This document shows positions 8,866-16,495 of a stretch of 64,000 nucleotides of DNA, piece by piece. The stretch covers positions 806,001 through 870,000 of the forward strand of contig OY970394.1 of NCBI GenBank assembly GCA_963720475.1, given 5' to 3'. The notes below the pieces were generated by a model. That model made no database searches and had not been told where the DNA came from. It worked only from the letters and a program-made list of their open reading frames with translations. A program made the position numbers and the translations under genes. Origin of the DNA: G963720475 sp963720475 (GTDB lineage Bacteria > Actinomycetota > Thermoleophilia > Solirubrobacterales > Thermoleophilaceae). Position 1 is the stretch's first letter; each line of letters starts with the position of its first letter.

Positions 8866-9531
8866 TCAGGGCTGGACTCGCGCCTGCAGCATGAACCCGC
8901 TGCGGCGCGGGCGCTCGATCCGTACGTCTGAGAATCCCGCGTCGCCAAAGATCCGTCGCAGCTGGGGCTCGGTGTAGTTGAAGATCGGGACGTCGTTGAT
9001 CCGCTCGTAGCGCAGCTTGCGGATCGGGCCCTTGAACCAGCTCCAGCGTGGAAAGCTCGCGACGACGGCGCCGCCCGGTGCGGCGACCTCGAGCATCCGG
9101 CGGGCGAAGGCCTCGGGCTCGGGGAGGTAGTCGAACAGGCCGAGTCCGACGATCACGTCGAACTGCCCGTCGAGCGATTCCTTCAAAAAGTCGCCCGTTA
9201 CGAGATCGACGCGCTCCCCGCCGAAGCGCGCGAGCCGCTCGCCGGCGAGGGCGATCATCGGCTCGGAGAAGTCGATCCCAACGTACTCGCCGGCCCCGGC
9301 GTCGAGGATCGGCTCGCCGATCCGCCCGGAGCCGCAGCCGACGTCGAGCACGCGCGGCGAGTCGTACTCGCGCACGACGCCGAGCGTCAGCTCGCGGCGG
9401 TGGAACAGCCCCGGCCGCACCATCCGCTGGAAGCCGCGTTCCTCGTTGTAGAGCGCGTCGAAGGCCCGCGCCTGGTCGCGGAAGTGGTCCTGGACGCGCT
9501 CGGACTCGTTGCGGGAGGTCCCGGTCGCCAT
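8866..9531 (-). CDS. Class I SAM-dependent methyltransferase
   Basis: 221 residues. The SAM site is VLDVGCGSGRIGEP (motif I, near residue 62), followed by YVGIDFSEPMIALA (motif II acidic residue) and FDVIVGLGLFDYLPEPEAF (motif IV). The C-terminal part (FSDVRIERPRRSGFML) is typical of small-molecule or sugar methyltransferases. The substrate is unknown; the position next to a polysaccharide deacetylase and glycosyltransferases suggests modification of a glycan or lipid precursor. Its promoter overlaps the stop codon of the upstream deacetylase, so it may be transcribed separately. Confidence 0.85.
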   Translation of the reverse strand: MATGTSRNESERVQDHFRDQARAFDALYNEERGFQRMVRPGLFHRRELTLGVVREYDSPRVLDVGCGSGRIGEPILDAGAGEYVGIDFSEPMIALAGERLARFGGERVDLVTGDFLKESLDGQFDVIVGLGLFDYLPEPEAFARRMLEVAAPGGAVVASFPRWSWFKGPIRKLRYERINDVPIFNYTEPQLRRIFGDAGFSDVRIERPRRSGFMLQARVQP

Positions 9532-9536
9532 CGCGG

Positions 9537-10406
9537 TCAGACTAGCTCGCCGTCGCTCGACAGCGTTCTCGCGCCCTCGGCCACGGCGTCCGCGTAGGGG
9601 ACCAGCTGGAACTCCTCCGCGATCGCCCTCAGCCGGCCCGGCACGCGGCCGCGGCCGGGGTTGGTGCGCAGCGGGCGATAGAGCGCGCGCAGCCGTTGCT
9701 TCGCGGTCTCGGCGCCGACGTCGGCGCGTAGCGGCTGTGGATCGAACTCGTAGGGGTGGAAGTAGAGCGCCGAGTAGTCCGGCTGCCGCCGTAGTCCGCG
9801 GCGGAGCGCCGCGGCGGGCAACAGCCGCCAGTAGGAGCCGCCGCCCACTGGCAGGCGCCCCGAAACGGCGATCGGAAGCTCGACCAGCTCAGCGCCGGAA
9901 CCGAGCCGCAGGCGGTAGGGGGTCGAGGGAATCCCGCCGAGCCGCTGCGGGACTTTCGGCGAGTCGTGCTGTGAGGAGTCGTAGTCGAAGCCGAGCTCTG
10001 CCAGCACTTCGAACGCCCAGAGCGTGGTGCGGTTGATCGAGAACGCAGGCGCGCGGTAGCCACGCGGCCGGTGGCCGGTCAGCCGCTCGATCAGCTCGGC
10101 GCTACGGGCGACGTCGTCGCGGAACTCGTCACGGCTCTGGCTGTACACGCGCTCGTGCGCGTAGCCGTGCGACGCCGGCTCGTGTCCACGCGCGACGATC
10201 TCCGCGGCGACCTCCGGATAGCGCTCGACGGTCTTCCCCAGCATGAAGAAGGTCGCCTTAGCCCCGAGCTCGTCGAAGAGGTCGAGAATGGCACCCACTT
10301 GGCGCGGCAGAGCGGGCCCCGGCGGGTCCGGATCCGGGAGGCCGAGGCGTCCGGCGAGCAGCTGGTGCCAGTCCTCGACATCCACGCTGAGGAGCAGCGA
10401 GGGCAA
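9537..10406 (-). CDS. Polysaccharide deacetylase (NodB domain, DUF3473/exosortase-associated type)
   Basis: 289 residues from a TTG start. SVDVEDWHQ holds the catalytic and metal-binding aspartates of NodB-type carbohydrate esterase family 4, and GHEPASHGYAHERVY supplies the two metal-binding histidines. RGYRAPAFSI is motif 3, and YFHPYEFDPQPLR near the C-terminus contains the conserved H-P-x-E-F of the DUF3473-containing clade that accompanies exopolysaccharide loci. It should remove N-acetyl groups from an extracellular or lipid-linked glycan. No signal peptide is seen. It diverges from a membrane GT2 across only about 20 bp. Confidence 0.88.
   Translation of the reverse strand: MPSLLLSVDVEDWHQLLAGRLGLPDPDPPGPALPRQVGAILDLFDELGAKATFFMLGKTVERYPEVAAEIVARGHEPASHGYAHERVYSQSRDEFRDDVARSAELIERLTGHRPRGYRAPAFSINRTTLWAFEVLAELGFDYDSSQHDSPKVPQRLGGIPSTPYRLRLGSGAELVELPIAVSGRLPVGGGSYWRLLPAAALRRGLRRQPDYSALYFHPYEFDPQPLRADVGAETAKQRLRALYRPLRTNPGRGRVPGRLRAIAEEFQLVPYADAVAEGARTLSSDGELV
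9539..9544 (-). promoter_or_regulatory. Candidate -10 (TAGTCT) for leaderless methyltransferase gene
   Basis: Read on the minus strand, TAGTCT ends 7 bp before the ATG at 9531 and overlaps the TGA of the deacetylase gene. No Shine-Dalgarno sequence intervenes. Confidence 0.5.
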
Positions 10407-10412
10407 GCCGCG

Positions 10413-10420
10413 AGGATAAT
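10413..10420. promoter_or_regulatory. Back-to-back -10 elements of a divergent leaderless promoter
   Basis: AGGATAAT reads TATCCT on the minus strand (ends 6 bp before TTG 10406) and GATAAT on the plus strand (ends 6 bp before GTG 10427). The two polymerase sites overlap, so transcription of the deacetylase and GT2 genes should be mutually exclusive at any moment. Confidence 0.5.
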
Positions 10421-10426
10421 CGGGTG

Positions 10427-11560
10427 GTGCTCGAGATCGTCTTCTGGGTCGCGGTCGGGCTGCTGGTCTATGTCCAGATCGGCTATCCGCTCGTGCTGGC
10501 AGGGCTGGCGGCTCTCGTCGGCCGGCGCTCGGATGCCCCGGAGGCGCTCTCGGACGCCGACCTTCCGCCGGTCACGCTCGTCATCGCCGCCCACGACGAG
10601 GAGCGCGACATCGCGGCGAAGGTCGCCAACGCCCTCGCTCTCGATTATCCACGCGGGCGCCTGGAGGTCATCGTCGCGTCCGACGGTTCGGCCGACGCGA
10701 CCGTCGAGCGCGCCCGCGCGGCCGGCGCCGACTCCGTGCTCGACCTCCCGCGCGGCGGCAAGGTAGCCGCGCAGGACGCAGGGGTCGCGCAGGCAACCGG
10801 CGATCTCGTTGCCTTCTCCGACGCCAACAGCGCCTGGCGCCCCGACGCGCTGCGAGTGCTGGCCGCCGCGTTCGCCGACGCGCGCGTGGGCTACGCGGTC
10901 GGCCAGGTGCGACTGCTCTCCGAAGGCGGCGCCTCGAGCCAGGAGGGCCTCTACTGGCGCTACGAGATGGCGATCCGCGCGCTCGAGTCCCGCCTCGGCG
11001 GGGTCACGAGCGGCAACGGGGCGATCTACGCGCTCCGCCGCGAGGCGTACGTGAACGTGGATCCGCGCATGGGACACGACCTCTCGATGCCGTTCAACAC
11101 GGTCAAGCGCGGCCGGCGCGCGGTGTACGTGCCCGCGGCCATCGCCGAGGAGAAGATGATCCCCTCGACCGAAGGCGAGTACCGGCGCAAGCGGCGGATG
11201 GCGAGCTACGGCTGGTTGATCACCGTCCAGGGCGGGATGCTCTCGCCGCGCGGCTACGGCCCGCTGTACGCATTCCAGATCGCCTCGCACCGCGTGCTGC
11301 GTTACCTCGCGCCGTTCCTCCACCTGCTCGCCCTCGGGACGAACATCGCGCTACTCGGCGACGGTGCGATCTATGTGGTCACGCTCGCGCTCCAGGGCGC
11401 CCTGCTTGTCGCGGCAGCCCTCGGGGCGTTCGTGCCGCTGAAGTTGCTGCGCGTCGCGCACTACTACGTGCTCGTCACGGCGTCGCTGGTGACCGGCCTC
11501 TGGCGCTGGCTTCGCGGCGGGGCCGTCGCCTGGTGGGACACGCCCGAGGAGGCGCGGTGA
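10427..11560 (+). CDS. Membrane glycosyltransferase family 2 (processive/cellulose-synthase-like)
   Basis: 377 residues. One N-terminal membrane helix (IVFWVAVGLLVYVQIGYPLVL) precedes a GT-A domain with VTLVIAAHDEE, VIVASDGSADAT, LVAFSDANSAWRPDA (DAN in the place of DxD) and YRRKRRMASYGW, corresponding to the Q/R-x-x-R-W acceptor motif. Three further hydrophobic helices close the protein. This layout matches membrane GT2 enzymes that polymerise or export a glycan. GTG at 10424 is an alternative start, but 10427 fits the promoter spacing better. The stop overlaps the GTG of the sugar transferase by 3 bp. Confidence 0.85.
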   Translation: MLEIVFWVAVGLLVYVQIGYPLVLAGLAALVGRRSDAPEALSDADLPPVTLVIAAHDEERDIAAKVANALALDYPRGRLEVIVASDGSADATVERARAAGADSVLDLPRGGKVAAQDAGVAQATGDLVAFSDANSAWRPDALRVLAAAFADARVGYAVGQVRLLSEGGASSQEGLYWRYEMAIRALESRLGGVTSGNGAIYALRREAYVNVDPRMGHDLSMPFNTVKRGRRAVYVPAAIAEEKMIPSTEGEYRRKRRMASYGWLITVQGGMLSPRGYGPLYAFQIASHRVLRYLAPFLHLLALGTNIALLGDGAIYVVTLALQGALLVAAALGAFVPLKLLRVAHYYVLVTASLVTGLWRWLRGGAVAWWDTPEEAR

Positions 11561-12141
11561 GCCGCGCGCTCGACCTCGTGATCGCCGTCGTCGCGCTCGT
11601 CATGGTCGCGCCGCTGCTGGCCCTATGTGCGCTCGCGATCAAGCTCGACTCACGCGGGCCGGTGGCCTTTCGCCAGCGACGCGTCGGCCGCGACGGCGAG
11701 CAGTTCGAGCTGATGAAGCTGCGGACGATGGTCGTCGGCGCCGAGCAGATGGGCGCCGGCCTCGCCGTCGACCAAGGCGATCCCCGGATCACCCGCGCGG
11801 GCAGCGTCATCCGGCGCTTCTCGCTCGACGAGCTGCCGAACCTGTTCAACGTCCTCGTCGGGCAGATGGCGATCGTCGGCCCCCGCCCGACGGTCCAGGC
11901 GCAGGTGGACCGCTACACCGGTCATCAGCGCCGCAGGCTGGAGGTGCGCCCCGGCATCACGGGCTGGGCGCAGGTGAACGGGCGCGCGTCGCTGCCGTGG
12001 AGCGAGCGGATCGAGCTCGACGTCTGGTACGTGGACAACCGCTCGGCGGCGCTCGATCTGAGGATCCTCGCGCGCACGGCGAAGCTGCTGCTCACCGGCC
12101 ACGGTCTCTACCGCGGCGAGCGGGGCGGCTGGCGCGAGTAG
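11557..12141 (+). CDS. Small monotopic phosphoglycosyl transferase (bacterial sugar transferase)
   Basis: 194 residues. The start is the GTG inside GTGA overlapping the preceding stop; longer in-frame extensions run into the GT2 gene. A single re-entrant N-terminal hydrophobic hairpin (LDLVIAVVALVMVAPLLALCALAI) is followed by the family core: GPVAFRQRRVGRDG, LMKLRTM, ITRAGSVIRRFSLDELPNLFNVL with the catalytic D-E pair, MAIVGPRP and RPGITGWAQVNGR. It transfers a phospho-sugar from a nucleotide sugar to undecaprenyl phosphate, the first committed step of glycan assembly. Length matches PglC-like minimal enzymes. Confidence 0.9.
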   Translation: MSRALDLVIAVVALVMVAPLLALCALAIKLDSRGPVAFRQRRVGRDGEQFELMKLRTMVVGAEQMGAGLAVDQGDPRITRAGSVIRRFSLDELPNLFNVLVGQMAIVGPRPTVQAQVDRYTGHQRRRLEVRPGITGWAQVNGRASLPWSERIELDVWYVDNRSAALDLRILARTAKLLLTGHGLYRGERGGWRE

Positions 12142-12147
12142 CCGCGG

Positions 12148-13845
12148 TCAGCGCGACGCGCCGCCGCCGCCGGTCACCGTCAGCTGCATCTTGGGCGACG
12201 CGGCCTGGAGGGTGTCACCGTCGGTTGGCGACACGACCTGCACCGAGTACTTGCCCGGCTTGCCCGGCGACCACAGTCCCCGCAGCCGCCCTTGCTTGAC
12301 CGTCTTCACGCGCAGGCGGGCGACGCGCTTTGGGCTCCCGGGTCCGGTGAGCCGGTGGATCACGACGCGCACCGTGCTCTTGGCCGGGCCGACCCGCCCG
12401 CTGACGACGATCTTTGCGCCGGTCCGCAACCGCCGCGTGGCCAGCGAGGCCTCGATCTTGGGCCGCACCTGGACGGTCGGCGCCACCGAAGTCGCGGCCG
12501 CGTAGCCGCCGCCGCCCACAAAGCGCGCTCGCAGTCCGCGACGCCCGGCCGGCTTGAAAGTCGCCGAGAAGCGGCCGTCGGACGCCGTGGTGCGCGTTGC
12601 CACCTTCGTGAAGCGTCCTCGCTTCGACGCCTCGATCTTTACGGTCCGGCCCGCGATCGGCGTACCGTCGGGCGCGAGCAGGCGGCCGACCGCGGTGGTC
12701 GAGTTCGGGTATCGGACTCGCTTTGTCGCCAGCCGCAGCTCGAGCTTTGTCGAAGGCGCCATGGTCACGCTCTCGCCCCCGACCAGCCTGCGGATCATCG
12801 GAAGCTGGGCGTAGAGGGAGTCGCCGGGACAGCCGGTGGCGTTGACGTCGCGGTGGCCGGAGATTCGCTCGATCGCCCGCGTGACGCCGCTCGATGACGT
12901 GACCGACACTCGCCCCTGCGACGGCACGCCGTGGAGCGCGAGCTTCCAGCGGATGAGACTCGCCTGTGCTTGGAGCACAGCGTCCGCCTGCGGCACCGCG
13001 TCGTAGGTGCCGATGTTCGAGATGCTCGTCGTCGAACTGTTGTGGCCGGCCGCCTGGGAGCCGATCACCGGCCGCTCGACGCCGCCGGCACGACCCTCGT
13101 AGATCGTGCCGAAGCGGTCGACGAGGAAGTTGTAGCCGACGTCGTCCCAGCCGTTCGAATTGCGGTGATAGCGGCAGATTGCGAGCACGAGCGCAGGCGC
13201 CTGGGCGCGCGAGTAGGTGTTCGCGTTGACGGTGTGATGGACGAGCATCGCCTTGATCTGGCCGTAGCCGGCCGTGCGCCGCGGGGTGCAATCGGACGCT
13301 CCCCACGCGGATCGCGACACGATCGACGGGCGCCCGTTCTGGGCGGGACGGGCCTTCGCCCCGCCCGCTGGCACCGAGCCGAGCGTCCGCACGAAGTGGA
13401 TCCGCGCCTCACGCAACGCGCGCGAGGAGCGGTACTGGACGTAGTCGGCCTCACCGGCCCAGAACGGGTCGGATACGCCACCGCGGGTCCGCTCGCCGCT
13501 CCCCGGATCTGGCCCGTGGTCGTCATGGGCCTGCAGCGCAACCCAGCGTGACCAGCGCCCTCCGGCCTTGCGGAAGCGGGCGCGCAGCTCCGGCTCGCCA
13601 CCGCTTTTCCAGCGAAGGCCCGCGAGGTTGAACCGGCCAGGGGCGCGCAGCTCGGGCGAGCGGTACTCGACCCGCGCTGCGCTGGTTCCGACGACAGCGG
13701 CCGGGGTGGGGCGCGTCGCCGACGCGGGCAACTCGAAATCGGCCGGCTTCGGGGGGTTGGGTCGCGTCGGGCTCGCCGCGGAGGACGCCGTGCTGGGCAC
13801 GACCGTCACCGCTAGCGCCGCGACTGTGATCGCAAAGCGCCTCAC
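12148..13845 (-). CDS. Secreted N-acetylmuramoyl-L-alanine amidase/PGRP with C-terminal Ig-like domains
   Basis: 565 residues, GTG start. Residues 1-23 are a signal peptide. Residues about 170-355 form an Amidase_2/PGRP domain: SRSAWGA at 178, the zinc histidine pair at 203-204 (LVHHTV), GYNFLVDRFGTIYEGR, and the second zinc site ISGHRDVNATGCPGD (His331, Cys339). The region before it (FNLAGLRW...DYVQYR) is a beta-rich domain often found ahead of actinobacterial PGRPs. Two Ig-like domains (about 365-460 and 465-560) end the protein and probably bind wall or substrate. It cleaves the lactyl amide in peptidoglycan; the zinc ligands are intact, so activity is expected. Confidence 0.92.
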   Translation of the reverse strand: MRRFAITVAALAVTVVPSTASSAASPTRPNPPKPADFELPASATRPTPAAVVGTSAARVEYRSPELRAPGRFNLAGLRWKSGGEPELRARFRKAGGRWSRWVALQAHDDHGPDPGSGERTRGGVSDPFWAGEADYVQYRSSRALREARIHFVRTLGSVPAGGAKARPAQNGRPSIVSRSAWGASDCTPRRTAGYGQIKAMLVHHTVNANTYSRAQAPALVLAICRYHRNSNGWDDVGYNFLVDRFGTIYEGRAGGVERPVIGSQAAGHNSSTTSISNIGTYDAVPQADAVLQAQASLIRWKLALHGVPSQGRVSVTSSSGVTRAIERISGHRDVNATGCPGDSLYAQLPMIRRLVGGESVTMAPSTKLELRLATKRVRYPNSTTAVGRLLAPDGTPIAGRTVKIEASKRGRFTKVATRTTASDGRFSATFKPAGRRGLRARFVGGGGYAAATSVAPTVQVRPKIEASLATRRLRTGAKIVVSGRVGPAKSTVRVVIHRLTGPGSPKRVARLRVKTVKQGRLRGLWSPGKPGKYSVQVVSPTDGDTLQAASPKMQLTVTGGGGASR

Positions 13846-13868
13846 TACTTGTCTCGAACACTCCTTCG

Positions 13869-13886
13869 GCGGCGCCGATGCGCCGC
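13869..13886 (-). terminator. Weak hairpin between DUF3105 and amidase genes
   Basis: GCGGCGC and GCGCCGC form a 7-bp stem with a 4-nt loop, about 60 bp downstream of the DUF3105 stop. There is no U-tract, so it could equally be a leader structure of the amidase mRNA or chance. Confidence 0.3.
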
Positions 13887-13946
13887 TCGGGAGCGAGTCA
13901 TTGTGGCGCTTTGCAGCCTCTTCGCGGCTTGACCGGCGTTATGGCG

Positions 13947-14630
13947 TTAGAAGCGGACTGCCTCGGGCCCGTGGCCGCGGTAGGTGTCCTTGAACACCTC
14001 GAGCGCATTCTCGACCTTCGCGGGGTCGCGGTAGGTCTTGCACGTGAGCGCGTGGCGCCACGCCGTCGCGGCGACCTGGAATGGCATCAGCGTACGGTTC
14101 TCGACCAGGATGACGCCGCCGGAGTCGTTGCCGAGGACCGAGTCCTCATTCTTGCGCTTCTTCAGCGCGTCGAAGTAGTCCTTTAGCCCGTCCTTCACAC
14201 GGTCGGGCGTGTTGGGGGCGTACTGGACGACGATCCGCCCGTGCTCGAGCGCGTGGACGAGCGCCTCGGTCTTCGGCGGCTGGAGGTACGCGCCGTCCTC
14301 GGCGGGGACGGGGAAGTGATCGCCCGAGGTCGGCGGGTTGGTCTTGTAGCGCACCGGCGTCTCGACGTGGCTGTTGCCGAAGTCGGGGTAGTCGCTCACC
14401 TTGCAGCCCGCCGCCGCGGCCGCCTCCTTCAGGCCTTTCGGCGCCTTCTGGTCGTCGCCGCCCCCGCTGGTCAGCGCGACGATCGCGATCGCTGCGACCA
14501 CGGCACCGGCGAGCACGCCCGCGACGACATAGCCGACGAGCTTCTTCCGCTGCTCGGCGGCCTTCGCCTCCTGCTCGCGCTTGAGGCGCTCCTCGCGCGC
14601 GCGCTCCTTCTGCTCCTTGCGGCTCGACAT
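13947..14630 (-). CDS. DUF3105 domain protein, single-pass membrane
   Basis: 227 residues. A highly charged cytoplasmic coiled segment (residues 1-31, K/E/R rich) is followed by one membrane helix (about 32-53, GYVVAGVLAGAVVAAIAIVAL) and an external DUF3105 domain with YKTNPPTSGDHFPVPAEDGAY, VHALEHGRIVVQY and WRHALTCKTY. The H-x-x-E-H-G-R motif is the family signature. DUF3105 proteins are frequent in actinobacteria and have no established function; conserved His/Glu residues hint at metal binding. A TAAGCT element 7 bp upstream suggests leaderless expression. Confidence 0.88.
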   Translation of the reverse strand: MSSRKEQKERAREERLKREQEAKAAEQRKKLVGYVVAGVLAGAVVAAIAIVALTSGGGDDQKAPKGLKEAAAAAGCKVSDYPDFGNSHVETPVRYKTNPPTSGDHFPVPAEDGAYLQPPKTEALVHALEHGRIVVQYAPNTPDRVKDGLKDYFDALKKRKNEDSVLGNDSGGVILVENRTLMPFQVAATAWRHALTCKTYRDPAKVENALEVFKDTYRGHGPEAVRF

Positions 14631-14637
14631 CGCGGAA

Positions 14638-14643
14638 AGCTTA
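14638..14643 (-). promoter_or_regulatory. Candidate -10 (TAAGCT) for leaderless DUF3105 gene
   Basis: TAAGCT on the minus strand ends 7 bp before ATG 14630. Its first bases coincide with the TAA stop of the upstream hydrolase gene. Confidence 0.5.
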
Positions 14644-15519
14644 TGCCGAGGCGCGCTTCGACGCGGAGGTCCGGCGCCGCTTCGCGGCGCTGCGCGGCTT
14701 CCAACACTCGTCGAGGAAGTCGGCGATCTCGCTCGTCAGGCGCTCCGGGGTAAGACGCAGCTCGAGGACCGAGCTGGCCTGCAGCAGCTTCGCGTCCGGA
14801 AGCTCGCCCGCCAGCGCGTCGGCATCGGAGAACGGATGGATCGGGTCGCGATCGTGGCCGATCACCAGCGTCTTCGTCTGGAGCGTCTTGCGCTCGGCCT
14901 GGGGCGGTGCCGTGCGTCCGAAGAAGAGGCCCTGCAGGACTGCCGACGATGGGCCGGGCGGCTGGCCCATCCAGTCGAGCAGGGTGTTGAGGTTGTTCGA
15001 TACGTCGCCACCGCCGGGCAGGCGGGGCAGCGCCCGAAATGCGGCCGAGCTGACCCGCGCCACCGGCGCGCCCAACGTCAGCCAGATCAGCAGCGGGGTG
15101 AAGGCGATCGCGCAGCCGAGCAGCGCGTTGTCGAGCACGGGCATCTCGACAACCATCCCCCGTAGGCGCTCGGGCACCTTCGTCGCGACGTCGAGCGTGA
15201 CGTTGGCACCGAGCGAGGTACCGCCGACGACGGCCTCATCGAGCTCGAGATGGTCGAGCAGGGCCACGACCTGGTCGCCGAAGAGCGGCATCGAATAGAG
15301 CATCAAGTCGCGCGGGTGGTCGGACTCGCCGTGGCCGAGGAGGTCGAAGCAGACGACGCGGTTGCCGCGCTCGGCGAGCGCGTCGGCGAGGTTCCAGTGC
15401 ATCCGCCGTGGCAGCAGCAGCCCGGGGAGCAGGACGACCGTCCGCCGGCCCTTGCCGCGGATGTCATAGACGAGGCGCTGCCCCTCGTGGACCAACTCGC
15501 CGCGCTTGAAGGCCGCCAT
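14641..15519 (-). CDS. Alpha/beta hydrolase fold protein, catalytic His not evident
   Basis: 292 residues. The fold is clear: RRTVVLLPGLLLPRRMHW (oxyanion region), VVCFDLLGHGESDHP, and the nucleophile elbow VVGGTSLGANVTLD with Ser in G-T-S-L-G. The acidic residue lies in TLVIGHDRDPIHPFSDAD. Where the family normally has G-x-G-H followed by P-E, this protein reads LLQASSVLELRLTPERL, so the catalytic histidine appears replaced. The C-terminal tail is rich in Arg, Lys and Ser. It may be a non-hydrolytic or ligand-binding member, or use another His. No substrate can be named. Confidence 0.82.
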   Translation of the reverse strand: MAAFKRGELVHEGQRLVYDIRGKGRRTVVLLPGLLLPRRMHWNLADALAERGNRVVCFDLLGHGESDHPRDLMLYSMPLFGDQVVALLDHLELDEAVVGGTSLGANVTLDVATKVPERLRGMVVEMPVLDNALLGCAIAFTPLLIWLTLGAPVARVSSAAFRALPRLPGGGDVSNNLNTLLDWMGQPPGPSSAVLQGLFFGRTAPPQAERKTLQTKTLVIGHDRDPIHPFSDADALAGELPDAKLLQASSVLELRLTPERLTSEIADFLDECWKPRSAAKRRRTSASKRASA

Positions 15520-15527
15520 GCGGCCGC

Positions 15528-15533
15528 AGAATA
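15528..15533 (-). promoter_or_regulatory. Candidate -10 (TATTCT) for leaderless alpha/beta hydrolase gene
   Basis: TATTCT on the minus strand, close to the consensus TATAAT, ends 8 bp before ATG 15519. It lies in the 17-bp gap after the VOC dioxygenase gene. Confidence 0.5.
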
Positions 15534-15536
15534 GTC

Positions 15537-16454
15537 CTAGGCTCGGGCGCGAGGGTTCGGCAGTGGGGTGAGCGTCCGCTCGACCTGCTCGCGCAGCGAC
15601 TCGAACTTCGGCGGGAGCGAGAGCTTCTCGCCGAGCGATTCGAGCGGCTCGTCAGCGGTGAAGCCGGGCCCCTTCGTGGCGAGCTCGAACAGGACGCCCG
15701 ACGGCTCGCGGAAGTAGATCGAGCGGAAGTAGAAGCGGTCGATCACCGGGGTCGCGCGCGCGCCGGCCCCGGACACGTGCGCCTGCCAGGCGTCCTGCTC
15801 GTCGGGCTCGGTCGCAAAAGCGATGTGGTGGATCGTCCCGCCCCCTGGCCGCGGCGGCTCGTCAGGCGGGGCCTCGTAGGTCCAGTGCGAGCTGCGGGTC
15901 GGTCCCGCGACCGTCCAGTGCTCGTCGTCCGCGCGCTCGAAGCCGAGCGTCTCGGCGAGCAGTTCGCCGCTGGCCCCGGGGTTGGCGCTGAAGGCGCGCG
16001 CGCCGGCAAAGCCCTGAAGGGCGTGCTCGGCCGGGACGTCGGGCGAGTCGGCGGTCAGCGGCTGCTCGTCGCCGGTGTAGACCTCGAGCTCGTGCGCGAG
16101 GCCCTCCCGATCGGTGAACCGCAGCCGCCCCTCGCCGCGCTCGCTGGCGACTCCCTCGCCGTCGAGGCGGGCGGCCCAGAAATCGAGCGCTGCCTCGGAT
16201 GCCACTCGCCAGACGACCGTGTGGACCATGCCGTCGCCGGGATTTCCCGGCTCCGCACCCGGATACTCGAAGAAGGTGAGGTCGGCGCCCGGGTCGCCCT
16301 CCTCGTCGCCATAGAACAGGTGATAGACGGTCGGATCGTCCTGGTTGACCGTCTTCTTGACGAGGCGCAGTCCCAGGACGCGCGCGTAGAAGTCCACGTT
16401 CGCCGGCGCGTCGCCGGTGATCGCGGTGATGTGGTGGATCCCGTCCAGCTGCAT
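15537..16454 (-). CDS. Two-domain VOC ring-cleaving dioxygenase-like protein (MhqO/LinE-like)
   Basis: 305 residues with two glyoxalase/VOC modules. Module one begins LDGIHHITAITGDA with the first metal His, and contains FYARVLGLRLVKKTVNQDD. Module two contains ETLGFERAD, GGGTIHHIAFAT with the second His, and the metal Glu in PSGVLFELATKGPGF. PVIDRFYFRSIYFREPSGVLFE is typical of the MhqO/YkcA group annotated as ring-cleaving dioxygenases. Fe(II)-dependent cleavage of a hydroquinone or catechol is likely for the family but the substrate is unknown. It has its own -10-like element. Confidence 0.85.
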   Translation of the reverse strand: MQLDGIHHITAITGDAPANVDFYARVLGLRLVKKTVNQDDPTVYHLFYGDEEGDPGADLTFFEYPGAEPGNPGDGMVHTVVWRVASEAALDFWAARLDGEGVASERGEGRLRFTDREGLAHELEVYTGDEQPLTADSPDVPAEHALQGFAGARAFSANPGASGELLAETLGFERADDEHWTVAGPTRSSHWTYEAPPDEPPRPGGGTIHHIAFATEPDEQDAWQAHVSGAGARATPVIDRFYFRSIYFREPSGVLFELATKGPGFTADEPLESLGEKLSLPPKFESLREQVERTLTPLPNPRARA

Positions 16455-16463
16455 CCGCCGCTT

Positions 16464-16469
16464 ACGTTA
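16464..16469 (-). promoter_or_regulatory. Candidate -10 (TAACGT) for leaderless VOC dioxygenase gene
   Basis: TAACGT on the minus strand ends 9 bp before ATG 16454; no ribosome-binding sequence lies between. Confidence 0.45.
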
Positions 16470-16495
16470 CCCGTGAGGGCGCGGCGGCTGAACAG

